Assembly: GCF_029962835.1 (NCBI RefSeq)
Contig: NC_080575.1
Coordinates: 45,560,437 to 45,624,436, forward strand
DNA: 64,000 bases
Reading direction: 5' to 3'
DNA from: Magnolia sinica
Taxonomy: Eukaryota; Streptophyta; Magnoliopsida; Magnoliales; Magnoliaceae
Each line of letters begins with the position of its first letter. Within the stretch, counting starts at the first letter, position 1. The position numbers were made by a program, and so were the translations under genes. The notes below the pieces were generated by a model. It worked only from the letters and a program-made list of their open reading frames with translations. It ran no database searches and was not told the origin of the DNA. Shown piece after piece: positions 38,270 through 50,984 of this stretch.

Positions 38270-41200
38270 CCTTAACCTAAACCAAAACCTATGACCTAAA
38301 ACCTTAACCTATAACTTAAACCTCAACCTTAACCTAAACCTAAACCTTAACCTAAAACCTAAAACCTAAACCTAAACCTAAAACCTAAATGTATTCTTAA
38401 ATCCCTAAACCTAAACCTACACCTAATCCTAATCTTAACTCCCTAGCCTAAACCTATACCTAAACTTGAAAACACAAACATAAACCCGATCCCGAACCCG
38501 AACCCGAACCCGATTTCCTAAACCTTAACCTTAACCTATTCTCAATTCCCTAAACCTATATCTTATAATCTAAACCTAAACCTAAACCTAAACCTTAACC
38601 TATACCTATAATCGTAACCTAAACCTAAACCTTAACCTTAACCTAAAACCCAAACCTATAACCTAAACCTAAATCAAAACATATAACTAAAACCAAAACC
38701 TATATCCTAAACCCGAACGCATTCTCAAATCCTATAACCTAAACCTAAACCTAAAACCTATAACCTAAACCAAAACCTATAACCTAAACCAAAGCAAAAA
38801 CCTATAGCCTAAACCCGAACCCATTCTCAAATCCAAAACCCATAACCTAAACCGTTAACCTATAACCTAAATCAAAACCTATAACCTAAACCAAACTTAA
38901 ACCTAAACCTAAACCTAAAACCTAAATCTAAACCTATAACCTAAACTCAAATCCCTAAACCTAAACCTAAACCTAATCCTATAACCTAAACTCAAATCCC
39001 TAAACCTTAACTTATAACCTAACCTAAACCTATACTTATAACCTAAATCTATTCTCAAATTCCAAAACCTATAACCTAAACCTAACCTTTCCCTAAACCT
39101 ATAACCTAAACTCAATTCCCTAAACCTAAACCTAGACCTAAACCTAAACCTATAGCCTAAACTCAAATCCCTAAACCTTAACCTATAACCAAAACCTATA
39201 ACCTAAACCCGAACCCATTCTCAAATCCCAAAACCTATAACCTAAACCTAAACCTTAACCTAAACCTATAACCTATAACATAAATCAAAACCTAAACCTA
39301 AACCTATAACCTATAACCTAAATCAAAACCTATTACCTTTTCCTAAACCTTAACCTAAACCTATAACCTATAACCTAAATCAAAACCAAAACCAAAACCT
39401 ATAACCTATAACCAAAATCAAAACATATAATCAAAACCAAAACCAAATCCTATATCCTAAACCCGAACACATTCTCAAATCCTATAACCTATAACCTAAA
39501 CCTAAAACCTATAACCTAAATCAAAACTTATAACCAAAACCAAAACCAAAACCTATAGCCTAAACCCGAACCCATTCTCAAATCAAAAAAACCTATAACC
39601 TAAACCTAAACCTTAAGCTAAACCGTTAACCAATAACCTAAATCAAAACCTATAACCTAAACCAAAACCAAAACCTATAACCTATAACCTAAACCTGAAC
39701 CCATTATTAAATCCCAAAACCTATAACCTAAACCGAAACCAAAACCTATAACCTAAACCCGAACCCATTCTCAAATTCCAAAACCCAAACCTAAACCTAA
39801 AACCTAAAACCTAAACCTAAACCTATAACCTAAACTCAAATCCCTAAACCTAATCCTATAACCTAAACTCAAATCCCTAAACCTTAACTTATAACCTAAC
39901 CTAAACCTATACTTATAACCTAAAACTATTCCCAAATCCCAAAACCTATAACCTAAACCTAACCTTTCCCTAAACCTATAAGCTAAACTCAATAAATTGA
40001 AGCTAAACCTACACCTAATCCTAATCTCAACTCCCTAACCTAACCCTAAACATAAACTTGAAAACTCAAACTTAAACCCAATCCCGAACCTGAACCCGAT
40101 TTCCTAAACCTAAACCATAACCCATTCTCAAATCCAAAAACCTATAACCTAAACCTAAACCAAAACCAAAACTTATAACCTAAACCCGAACCCATTCTCA
40201 AATCCCAAAACCTATAACCTAAACCTAAACCTTAACCTAAACCTATAACCTATAACCAAAACCTATAACCTAAACCCGAACCCATTCTCAAATCCCAAAA
40301 CCTATAACCTAAACATAAACCTAAACCTAAACCTTAACCTAAACCTATAACCTATAACATAAATCAAAACCTAAACCTAAACCTAAAACCTAAACCTATA
40401 ACCTATAACCTAAATCAAAACCTATTATCTTTCCCTAAACCTTAACCTAAACCTATAACCTATAACGTAAATCAAAACCAAAACCAAAACCTATAATCTA
40501 TAACTTAAATCAAAACATATAATCAAAACCAAAACCAAAACCTATATCCTAAACCCGAACACATTCTCAAATCCTATAACTTATAACCTAAACCTAAAAC
40601 CTATAACCTAAATCAAAACCTATAACCTAAACCAAAACCAAAACCTATAGCCTAAACCCAAACCCATTCTCAAATCCAAAAAACCTATAACCTAAACCTA
40701 AACCTTAACCTAAACTGTTAACCTATAACCTAAATCAAAACCTATAACCTAAACCAAAACCAAAACCTATAACCTATAACCTAAACCCGAACCCATTATC
40801 AAATCCTAAAACCTATAACTTAAACCGAAACCAAAACTTATAACCTAAACCCGAACCCATTCTCAAATCCCAAAACCCAAACCTAAACCTAAACCTATAA
40901 CTTAAACTCAAATCCCGAAACCTAAACCTAAACCTAATCCTATAACCTAAACTCAAATCCCTAAACCTTAACTTATAACCTAACCTAAACCTATACTTAT
41001 AACCTAAAACTATTCTCAAATCCCAAAACCTATAACCTAAACCTAACCTTTCCCTAAACCTATAACCTAAACTCAATTCCCTAAACCTAAACCTAGACCT
41101 AAACCTAAACCTATAGCCTAAACTCAAATCCCTAAACCTTAACCTATAAGCTAACCTAAACCTATACTTATAACCTAAAACTATTCCCAAATCCCAAAAC

Positions 41201-44200
41201 CTATAACCTAAACCTAAGCTTTCCTTAAACCTATAAGCTAAACTCAATTCCCTAAAGCTAAACCTATACCTAATCCTAATCTCAACTTCCTAACCTAAAC
41301 CTAAACATAAACTTAAAAACTCAAACTTAAACCCAATCCCGAACTTGAACCCGATTTCCTAAACCTAAACCATAACCCATTCTCAAATCCAAAAACCTAT
41401 AACCTAAACCTAAACCAAAACCAAAACTTATAACCTAAACCCGAACCCATTCTCAAATCCAAAAACCTATAACCTAAACCAAAACCAAAACCTATAACCT
41501 AAACCCGAACCCATTCTCAGATCCTAAAACCTATAACCTAAACCTAAACCTTAACGAAAACCTATAACCTATAACCAAAACCTATAACCTAAACCCGAAC
41601 CCATTCTTAAATCCCAAAACCTATAACCTAAACCTAAACCTTAACCTAAACCTATAACCTATAACATAAATCAAAACCTAAACCTAAACCTATAACCTAT
41701 AACCTAAATCAACACCTATTACCTTTCCCTAAACCTTAACCTATAACCTATAACCTATAACCTAAATCAAAACCAAAACCAAAACCTATATAACCTATAA
41801 CTTAAATCAAAACATATAATCAAAACCAAAACCAAAACCTATATCCTAAACCCGAACACATTCTCAAATCCTATAACCTATAACCTAAACCTAAAACCTA
41901 TAACCTAAATAAAAACCTATAACCTAAACCAAAACCAAAACCTATAGCCTAAACCCGAACCCATTCTCAAATCCAAAAAACCTATAACCTAAACCTAAAC
42001 CTTAACCTAAACCGCTAACCTATAACCTAAATCAAAACCTATAACCTAAACCAAAACCAAAACCTATAACCTATAACCTAAACCCGAACCCATTATCAAA
42101 TTCCAAAACCTATAACCTAAACCGAAACCAAAACCTATGACCTAAACTCGAACCCATTCTCAAATCCCAAAACCCAAACCTAAACCTAAAACCTAAAACC
42201 TAAACCTAAACCTATAACCTAAACTCAAATCCCTAAACCTAAACCTAAACCTAATCTTATAACCTAAACTCAAATCCATAAACCTTAACTTATAACCTAA
42301 CCTAAACCTATACTTATAACCTAAAACTATTCTTAAATCCCAAAACCTATAACCTAAACCTAACCTTTCCCTAAACCTATAAGCTAAACTCAATTCCCTA
42401 AAGCTAAACCTACACCTAATCCTAATCTCAACTCCCTAACCTAAACCTAAACATAAACTTGAAAACTCAAACTTAAACCCAATCCCGAACCTGAACACGA
42501 TTTCCTAAACCTAAACCATAACCCATTCTCAAATTCAAAAACCTATAACCTAAACCTAAACCAAAACCAAAACTTATAACCTAAATCCGAACCCATTCTC
42601 AAATCCCAAAACCTATAAACCTAAACCTATAACCTATAACCAAAACCTATAACCTAAACCCGAACCCATTCTCAAATCCCAAAACCTATAACCTAAACCT
42701 AAACCTAAACCTAAACCTTAACTTAAACCTATTACCTATAACATAAATCAAAACCTAAACCTAAACCTAAAACCAAAACCTATAACCTATAACCTAAATC
42801 AAAACTTATTACCTTTCCCTAAACCTTAACCTAAACCTATAACCTATAACCTAAATCAAAACCAAAACCAAAACCTATAACCTATAACTTAAATCAAAAC
42901 ATATAATCAAAACCAAAACCAAAACCTATATCCTAAACCCGAACACATTCTCAAATCTTATAACCTATAACCTAAACCTAAAACCTATAACCTAAATAAA
43001 AACCTATAACCTAAACCAAAACCAAAACCTATAGCCTAAACCCAAACCCATTCTCAAATCCAAAAAACCTATAACCTAAACTAAACCTTTACCTAAATTG
43101 TTAACCTATTACCTAAATCAAAACCTATAACCTAAACCAAAACCAAAACCTATAACCTATAACCTAAACCCGAACCCATTATCAAATCCCAAAACCTATA
43201 ACTTAAACGGAAACCAAAACCTATAACCTAAACCCGAACCCATTCTCAAATCCCAAAACCCAAACCTAAACCTAAACCTAAAACCTAAGCCTAAACCTAT
43301 AACCTAAACTCAAATCCCTAAACCTAAACCTAAACCTAAACCTAATCCTATAACCTAAACTCAAATCCCTAAACCTTAACTTATAACCTAACCTAAACCT
43401 ATACTTATAACCTGAAACTATTCTCAAATCCCAAAACCTATAACCTAAACCTAACCTTTCCCTAAACCTATAACCTAAACTCAATTCCCTAAACCTAAAC
43501 CTAGACCTAAACCTAAACCTATAGCCTAAACTCAAATCCCTAAACCTTAACCTATAACCTAACCTAAACCTATACTTATAACCTAAAACTATTCCCAAAT
43601 CCCAAAACCTATAACCTAAATCTAAGCTTTCCTTAAACCTATAAGCTAAACTCAATTCCCTAAAGCTAAACCTACACCTAATCTTAATCTCAACTCCTTA
43701 ACCTAAACCTAAACATAAACTTCAAAACTCAAACTTAAACCCAATCCCGAACCTGAACCCGATTTCCTAAACCTAAACCATAACCCATTCTCAAATCCAA
43801 AAACCTATAATCTAAACCTAAACCAAAACCAAAACTTATAACCTAAACCCGAACCCATTCTCAAATCCCAAAACCTATAACCTAAACCTAAACCAAAACC
43901 TATAACCTAAACCCGAGCCCATTCTCAAATCCCAAAACCTATAACCTAAACCTAAACCTTAACCTAAACCTATAACCTATAACCAAAACCTATAACCTAA
44001 ACCCGAACCCATTCTCAAATCCTAAAACCTAAACCTAAACCTAAACCTAAACCTAAACCTTAACCTAAACCTATAACCTATAACATAAATCAAAACCTAA
44101 ACCTAAACCTAAAACCTAAACCTATAACCTATAACCTAAATCAAAACCAAAACCAAAACCTATAACCTATAACCTAAATCAAAACATATAATCAAAATCA

Positions 44201-45968
44201 AAACCAAAACCTATATCCTAAACCCGAACACATTCTCAAATCCTATAACCTATAACCTAAACCTAAAACCTATAACCTAAATCAAAACCTATAACCTAAA
44301 CCAAAACCAAAACCTATAGCCTAAACCCGAACCCATTCTCAAATCCAAAAAACCTATAATCTAAACCTAAACCTTAACCTAAACCGTTAACCTATAACCT
44401 AAATCAAAACCTATAACCTAAACCTAAACCTTAACCTAAACCGTTAACCTATAACCTAAATCAAAACCTATAACCTAAACCAAAACCAAAACCTATAACC
44501 TATAACCTAAACCCGAAACCATTATCAAATCCCAAAACCTATAACCTAAACCGAAACCTAAACCTAAACCTAAACCTTAACCTAAACCTAAACCAAAACC
44601 AAAACTTATAACCTAAACCCGAACCCATTCTCAAATCCCAAAACCTATAACCTAAACCAAAACCAAAACCTATAACCTAAACCCGAACCCATTCTCAAAT
44701 CCCAAAACCTATAACCTAAACCTAAACCTTAACCTAAACCTATAACCTATAACCGAAACCAAAACCTATAACCTAAACCAAAACCAAAACCTATAACCTA
44801 AGCCTGAACCCATTCTCAAATCCCAAAACCTATAACCTAAACCTTAACCTAAACCTATAACCTATAACCTAAACCAAAACCTATAACCTAAACCAAAACC
44901 AAAACCTATAACCCAAGCCCGAACCCATTCTCAAATCCCAAAACCTATAACATAAACCTAAACCTAAACCAAAACCTAAAACCTAAACCAAAACCAAAAC
45001 CTATAACTTAAACTTGAACTCATTCTCAAATCCCAAAACCTTTAACCTAAACCTAAACCTTAACATAAACCTATAACCTATAACCTAAATCAAAACTTAT
45101 AACTTAAATCGAAACCAAAACCTATAACCTAAACCCGAACCCATTCTCAAATCTAAAAACATATAACCTAAACCAAAACCTATAACCTAAACCAAAACCC
45201 AAACCAAAACCTATAACCTAAACCCGAACCCATTCTCAAATCCCAAAACCTATAACCTAAACCTAAACCGTAACCTAATCCTATAACCTAAACTCAAATC
45301 CCTAAACCTTAACCTATAACCTAACCTAAACCTATACTTATAACCTAAAACTATTCCCAAATCCCAAAACCTATAACCTAAACCTAACCTCTCCCTAAAC
45401 CTATAACCTAAACTCAATTCCCTAAACCTAAACCTACACCTAATCCTAATCTCAACTCCTTAACCTAAACCTAAACCTAAACTTGAAAACCCAAACTTAA
45501 ACCCAATCCCGAACCTGAACCCGATTTCCTAAACATAAACCATAACCCATTCTCAATTCCCTAAAGCTATAACCTATAACCTATAACCTAAACCTAAACC
45601 TAAACCTAACCTAAACTTATAACCTTTCCCTAAACCTTTAACTTAAACCTAAACTTAAAACCTAAATGTATTCTCAAATCCTTAAACCCAAACCTACACC
45701 TAATCCTAATCTCAACTCCTTAACCTAAACCTAAACTTGAAAACCAAAACCTAAACCTGATCCCGAACCCGAACCCGATTTCCTAAACCTAAACCTTAAC
45801 CTATAATCAAGTTCCCAAAAGCTATAACCTATAACCTAAACTTAAACCTAAACCTAAACTTAAACCAAAACCTATAACCTAAACCAAAACTATAACCTAA
45901 ACTTAATTATAACCTATAGCCTAACCTTAACCTAAACCTATAACCTAAACCTAAACCAAAACCTATAA
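38270..45968. repeat. Telomere-like satellite array 1 (CCTAAA-type), 7.7 kb
   Basis: Almost entirely made of 6-7 bp units CCTAAA, CCTATAA, CCTTAA, CCAAAA and CCCGAA, with the C-rich strand always on plus and nearly no G. It resembles the plant telomere unit CCCTAAA, but the commonest unit is the 6-mer CCTAAA. A higher-order repeat of about 1.15-1.26 kb is visible: the block ending in a CCCGATTTCC segment recurs near 40100, 41350, 42500 and 43760. The Arg/Tyr-rich open frames on the minus strand (for example 40813-41247) follow this period and are not genes. Confidence 0.9.
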
Positions 45969-46199
45969 TCATATGGTGAGACCATTTCTTTTGTGTCAAT
46001 TTCATTCCTCTTTGAGTTTTTTTTTTTAATTCATTAAGAAAAAAAAGTAGTTATACGTGATGCACTTCTTTCACTGTCTTTCTTTTCCCCAATGGGCATT
46101 CTAATTTATGAATGACATGACTGTTTGTAGGATGATGGAATATACAAAGCTATTGAAATTTCAGGGTGAAGTCGAGCACATTTCTCTAATGAAGCCAAA
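45969..46199 (+). other. Short segment with a possible terminal captured exon
   Basis: After the array, ctgtttgtag precedes DDGIYKAIEISG and a TGA at 46167-46169, which could be a last exon and start of a 3' UTR belonging to the exons at 37232-37666. The array then occupies the intron. Weak evidence. Confidence 0.3.
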
Positions 46200-46395
46200 G
46201 ATTTGTATTTTCAGCATTATTGTAATTGTAACTGTAATTGATTGTAATTGTAATTGATTGAATGAAGGATTGTAATTGAATGAATGAATGATGTAATTGA
46301 TTGAATGAAGGATTGTAATTGAATGAATGAATGATTGTAATTGAATGAATGAATGATTGTACAGGTGGTAATTGAATGAACAAATGATTTAATTT
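46200..46395. repeat. Minisatellite gtaattgaatgaatgaatgatt
   Basis: Roughly eight imperfect copies of a 12-22 bp unit. Open frames on the minus strand here are repeat by-products. Confidence 0.75.
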
Positions 46396-46399
46396 TTCT

Positions 46400-46885
46400 A
46401 TGTACAAAATAGCTACGGATATTGACCATAGTCACTAATCAGACAGGCGTAGCCTTTTCAATTTTGGCATATTGCTACAGACTTTCAGCTACAAATAATA
46501 TCTGTAGCAGTTTAAAGTTTTTGCTACAGATATAATTGCTACGGATTATATTTGTAGCTATTTAACCTATAGCTACGGATTAAATCCGTAGCCACTAATC
46601 AGACAGGTGTAGCCTTTTCAATTTTGGCCTATTGCTACGGACTTTCAACTACAAATAATATCCGTAGCTGTTTGAAGTTTTTGTTACAGATATAATTGCT
46701 ACGGATTATATCTGTAGCTATTTAACCTATAGCTACGGATTAAATATGTAGCCATAGGTTCCAGACCTATTGTTATGGCACCTACGACGACGGTCGTGTT
46801 ACGGACTAGCTACAGATTAAAACCGTAGCCATAGGTCTATGGCTACGGATTTTATCCGTAGCCTTTGTTCCTTTTTTTGGTAGTG
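46400..46885. repeat. Right subterminal repeats of the nested CACTA
   Basis: Many gctacggat / atccgtagc motifs in both orientations. A 150-bp segment (actaatcagacagg.gtagccttttcaattttgg) is duplicated in tandem at 46433 and 46592. Confidence 0.8.
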
Positions 46886-46969
46886 CCAATAATATAAATA
46901 TGGGAGGCCTTCCCTGGGTATCCAGATGCTTTTAGATATATTTATGTTGTTTTTAAATGTATTAGCTCG

Positions 46970-47302
46970 AAATTGATGGAGCATACCCGGATGTGCGTCG
47001 GAGCTATCCGGATGAGCAGGGGTCCCCGGAAGGTGGGAATCGCTGTTATGACCATGATGAAGTTGTCCAATTCCTATGGACAGCATTGGAGGGGCCTAAC
47101 CATTTGGACAGGTCGTGTTTATGTATTTACTTGAAATTAATGGAGCAGACCCGGATGTGCGTCGGAGCTATTCGGATGAGCGGGGGTCCGTGGAAGGTGG
47201 GAACCGCTGTTATGGCCATGATGAAGCTATTCATTTCCTATAGACAGCATTAGAGGGGCCTGACCATTTGCGCTGGTGGCCGTGTTTATATCTGTATTTG
47301 TA
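46970..47302. repeat. Two tandem 164-bp modules before telomere-like array 2
   Basis: Copies start at 46975 and 47139, same unit and step as at 37931/38095, ending in the shared tttatatctgtatttg.agggacca just before the array. They lie 90 bp outside the right end of the nested CACTA. Confidence 0.85.
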
Positions 47303-47310
47303 GGGACCAC

Positions 47311-50300
47311 ACCCTTAACCTAAACCACACCCTAAACCAAAACCTATAACCTAAATTTAAACCTATAACCTATAACCTATTACCTAAACTTATAACCTTA
47401 ACCTAAACCCAAATCCAAAACCTAAACCTTGACTTATAACCTAAACCTATACTTATAACCTAAACCTAAACCTTAACCTTAACCTAAACCTAAACCTACA
47501 CCTAATCCTAATCTCAACTCCCTAACCTAAACCTAAACCTAAACTTGAAAACCCAAACCTAAACCCGATCCCGAACCTGAACCCGATTTCCTAAACCTAA
47601 ACCTTAACCTATTCTTAATTCCCTAAACCTATAGTTTATAACCTAAACCTAAACCTTAACCTAAACACAAACCTAAACCTATAACCTTAACCAAAACCAA
47701 AACCTATGACCTAAAACCTAAATGTATTCTCAAATCTCTAAACCTAAACCTACACCTAATCCTAATCTCAACTCCCTAACCTAAACCTAAACCTAAACTT
47801 GAAAACCCAAACCTAAACCCCGATCCCGAACCCGAACCCAATTTCCTAAACCTAAACCTTAACCTATTCTCAAATCCCTAAACCTAAACCTACACATAAT
47901 CCTAATCTCAACTCCCTAACCTAAACCTAACTTGAAAACTCAAACCTAAACCCAATCCCGAACCCGAACCCGATTTCCTATACCTAAACCTTAACCTATT
48001 CTCAATTCCATAAACCTATAGCTTATAACTTAAACCTAAACCTTAACTTAAACATAAACCTAAACCTATAACCTTAACCTAAACCAAAACCTATGACCTA
48101 AAACCTAAATGCATTCTTAAATCTCTAAACCTAAACCTACACCTAATCCCAATTTCAACTCCCTAACCTAAACCTAAACATAAACTTGAAAACCCAAACC
48201 TAAACCTAAACTTGAAAACCCAAACCTAAACCCCGATCCCGATCCCGAACCCAAACCCGATTTCCTAAACCTAAACCTTAACCTATTCTCAAATCCCTAA
48301 ACCTAAACCTACACCTAATCCTAATCTAAACTCTCTAACCTAAGCCTAAACCTAAACTCGAAAACCCAAACTAAAACCCAATCCCAAACCTGAACCTGAT
48401 TTCCTAAACCTAAACCTTAACCTATTCTCAAATCCCTAAACCAAAACCTACACATAATCCTAATCTCAACTCCCTAACCTAAACCAAAACCTAACTTGAA
48501 AACCCAAACCTAAACCCGATCCCGAAACTGAACCCGATTTCCTAAACCTAAACCTTAACCTATTTTAGATTCCCTAAACCTTAACCTATAACCTAACTTA
48601 AACCTAAACCTATAACCTACACTTATAACCTAAACCTAAACCTAAACCTAAACTTGAAAACCCAAACCTAAACCCGATCCCAAACCTGAACCTGATTTCC
48701 TAAACCTAAACCTTAACCTATTCTCAAATCCCTAAACCAAAACCTACACCTAATCCTAATCTCAACTCCCTAACCTAAACCTAAACCTAACTTGAAAACA
48801 CAAACCTAAACCCGATCCCGAACCCGAACCCGATTTCCTAAACCTAAACCTTAACCTATAACCTAACTTAAACCTAAACCTATAACCTACACTTATAACC
48901 TAAACCTAAACCTATAACCTAAACCTAAGCCTAAAACCTAAATGTATTCTCAAATCCCTAAACTTAAACCTACACCTAATCCTAATCTCAACTCCTTAAC
49001 CTAAACCTAAACCTAAACTTGAAAACCTAAACCTAAACTTATAACCTACACTTATAACCTAAACCTAAACCTATAACCTAAACCTAAGCCTAAAACCTAA
49101 ACCTATGACCTAAAACCTAAATGTATTCTCAAATCCCTAAACCTAAACCTACACCTACACCTAATCCTAATCTCAACTCCCTAACCTAAACCTAAACCTA
49201 AACTTGAAAACCCAAACTTAAACCTATAACCTACACTTATAACCTAAACCTAAACCTATAACCTACACTTATAACCTAAACCTAAACCTATAACCTAAAC
49301 CTAAGACTAAAACCTAAACCTATGACCTAAAACCTAAATGTATTCTCAAATCCCTAAACCTAAACCTACACCTAATCCTAATCTCAACTCCCTAACCTAA
49401 ACCTAAACCTAAACTTGAAAATCCAAACCTAAACCCGATCCCGAACCCAAACCCGATTTCCTAAACCTAAACCTTAACCTATTCTCAATTCCATAAACCT
49501 TAACCTATAACCTAACTTAAACCTAAACCTATAACCTACACTTATGACCTAAACCTAAACTTGAAAATCCAAATCTAAACCTGATCCTGAACTCGAACTC
49601 GATTTCCTAAACCTAAACCTTAACCTATTCTCAATTCCCTAAACCTATAGCTTATAACCTAAACCTAAACCTAACCTTAACCTAAACCTATAACCTTAAC
49701 CTAAACCTAAACATATGACCTAAAACCAAAATGTATTCTCAAATCTCTAAACCTAAACCTACACCTAATTCTAATATGAACTCCCTAACCTAGACCTAAA
49801 CCTAAACTTGAAAACCCAAACCTAAACCCGATCCCGAACCCGAACTCGATTTCCTAAACCTAAACCTTAACCTATTCTCAATTCCCTAAACCTAGACCTT
49901 TAACCTAACCTAAACCTAAACCTATAACCTACACTTATAACCTAAACCTAAACCTAAACCTATAACCTAAATGTATTCTCAAATCCTTAAACCTAAACCT
50001 ACACCTAATCCTAATCTCAACTACCTAACCTAAACTTAAACCTAAACTTGAAAACCCAAACCTAAATCCGATCCCGAACCCGAACCCGATTTCCTAAACC
50101 TAAACCTTAACCTATTCTCAATTCCCTAAAGCTATAACCTATATACTATAACCTATAACCTAAACCTAAACCTTAACTTAAACCTATAACCTAAACCTAA
50201 ACCAAAACCCTATAACCTAAACCAAAACCTAAAACCTATAACCTAAACTTACCTATAACCTAACCTTAACCTAAACCTAAAAGCTAAACCTAAACCTAAA

Positions 50301-50984
50301 ACCTAAATGTATTCTCTAATCCCTAAACTTAGACCTACACCTAATCCTAATCTCAACTCCCTAACCTAAACCCAAACCTAAACTTGAAAACCCAAACCTA
50401 AACCCGATCCCGAACCCAAACCCGATTTCCTAAACCTAAACCTTAACCTATTCTCAATTCCCTAAACCTAGACCTATAACCTAACCTAAACCTAAACCTA
50501 TAACCTACACTTATAACCTAAACTTAAACCTATAACTTAAATGCATTCTCAAATCCTTAAACCTAAATCTACACCTAATCCTAATCTCAACTCTCTAACC
50601 TAAACTTAAACCTAAACTTGAAAACCCAAACCTAAATCTGATCCCGAACCCGAACCCGATTTCCTAAATCTAAACCTTAACCTATTCTCAATTCCCTAAA
50701 GCTATAACCTATAGCCTAAACCTAAATCTTAACTTAAACATATAATCTAAACCAAAACCAAAACCCTATAACCTAAACCAAAACCTATAACCTATAACCT
50801 AAACTTATAACCTATAACCTAACCTTAACCTAAACCTAAAACCTAAACCTAAACCTAAACCTAAAACCTAAATGTATTCTCTAATCCTTAAACTTAGACC
50901 TATACCTAATCCTAATCTCAACTCCCTAACCTAAACCTAAACCAAAACTTGAAAACCCAAATCTAAACCCGATCCCGAACCCGA
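47311..50984. repeat. Telomere-like satellite array 2 (CCTAAA-type), 3.7 kb
   Basis: The same unit types and strand as array 1, but a different higher-order pattern. A block of about 150-390 bp containing cctaatcctaatctcaactc, then cttgaaaacccaaacc and (CCCGAA)n before a gatttcc segment, recurs about fifteen times (for example near 47505, 47760, 48750, 49375 and 50905). No gene. Confidence 0.9.

Larger units (their letters stand above)
34084..46885. mobile_element. Nested CACTA transposon, 12,802 bp, non-autonomous
   Basis: The left end CACTACCAAAAAATTGAG and the right end (reverse complement) CACTACCAAAAAAAGGAA both continue CAAAGGC.ACGG. The flanks repeat cca exactly (34081-34083, 46886-46888), a 3-bp TSD. 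Subterminal gctacggat/atccgtagc motifs mark both ends. The termini differ from the outer CACTA, so it is another family. No transposase trace lies inside. The content is a foldback fragment, captured exons, two 164-bp modules and a 7.7-kb telomere-like array. It would depend on an element elsewhere. Confidence 0.87.

Noticed and set aside
38032..38280. A protein gene from the 164-bp modules (82-codon frame)
   Set aside because: The module length is not a multiple of three, the frame shifts between copies, and stops occur in other copies. Kept only as a repeat.
38270..38700. A true chromosome end
   Set aside because: Units are degenerate, unique sequence lies on both sides, and the arrays are enclosed by transposon termini with target duplications.
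38915..43655. Repeated Arg/Tyr-rich minus-strand open frames (LGYRFRFRF-type proteins)
   Set aside because: They are direct translations of CCTAAA-type repeats, have no domain, and recur with the satellite period. Not genes.
46186..46435. Minus-strand frames rich in His/Asn/Ser
   Set aside because: Translations of the gtaattgaatgaatga minisatellite.
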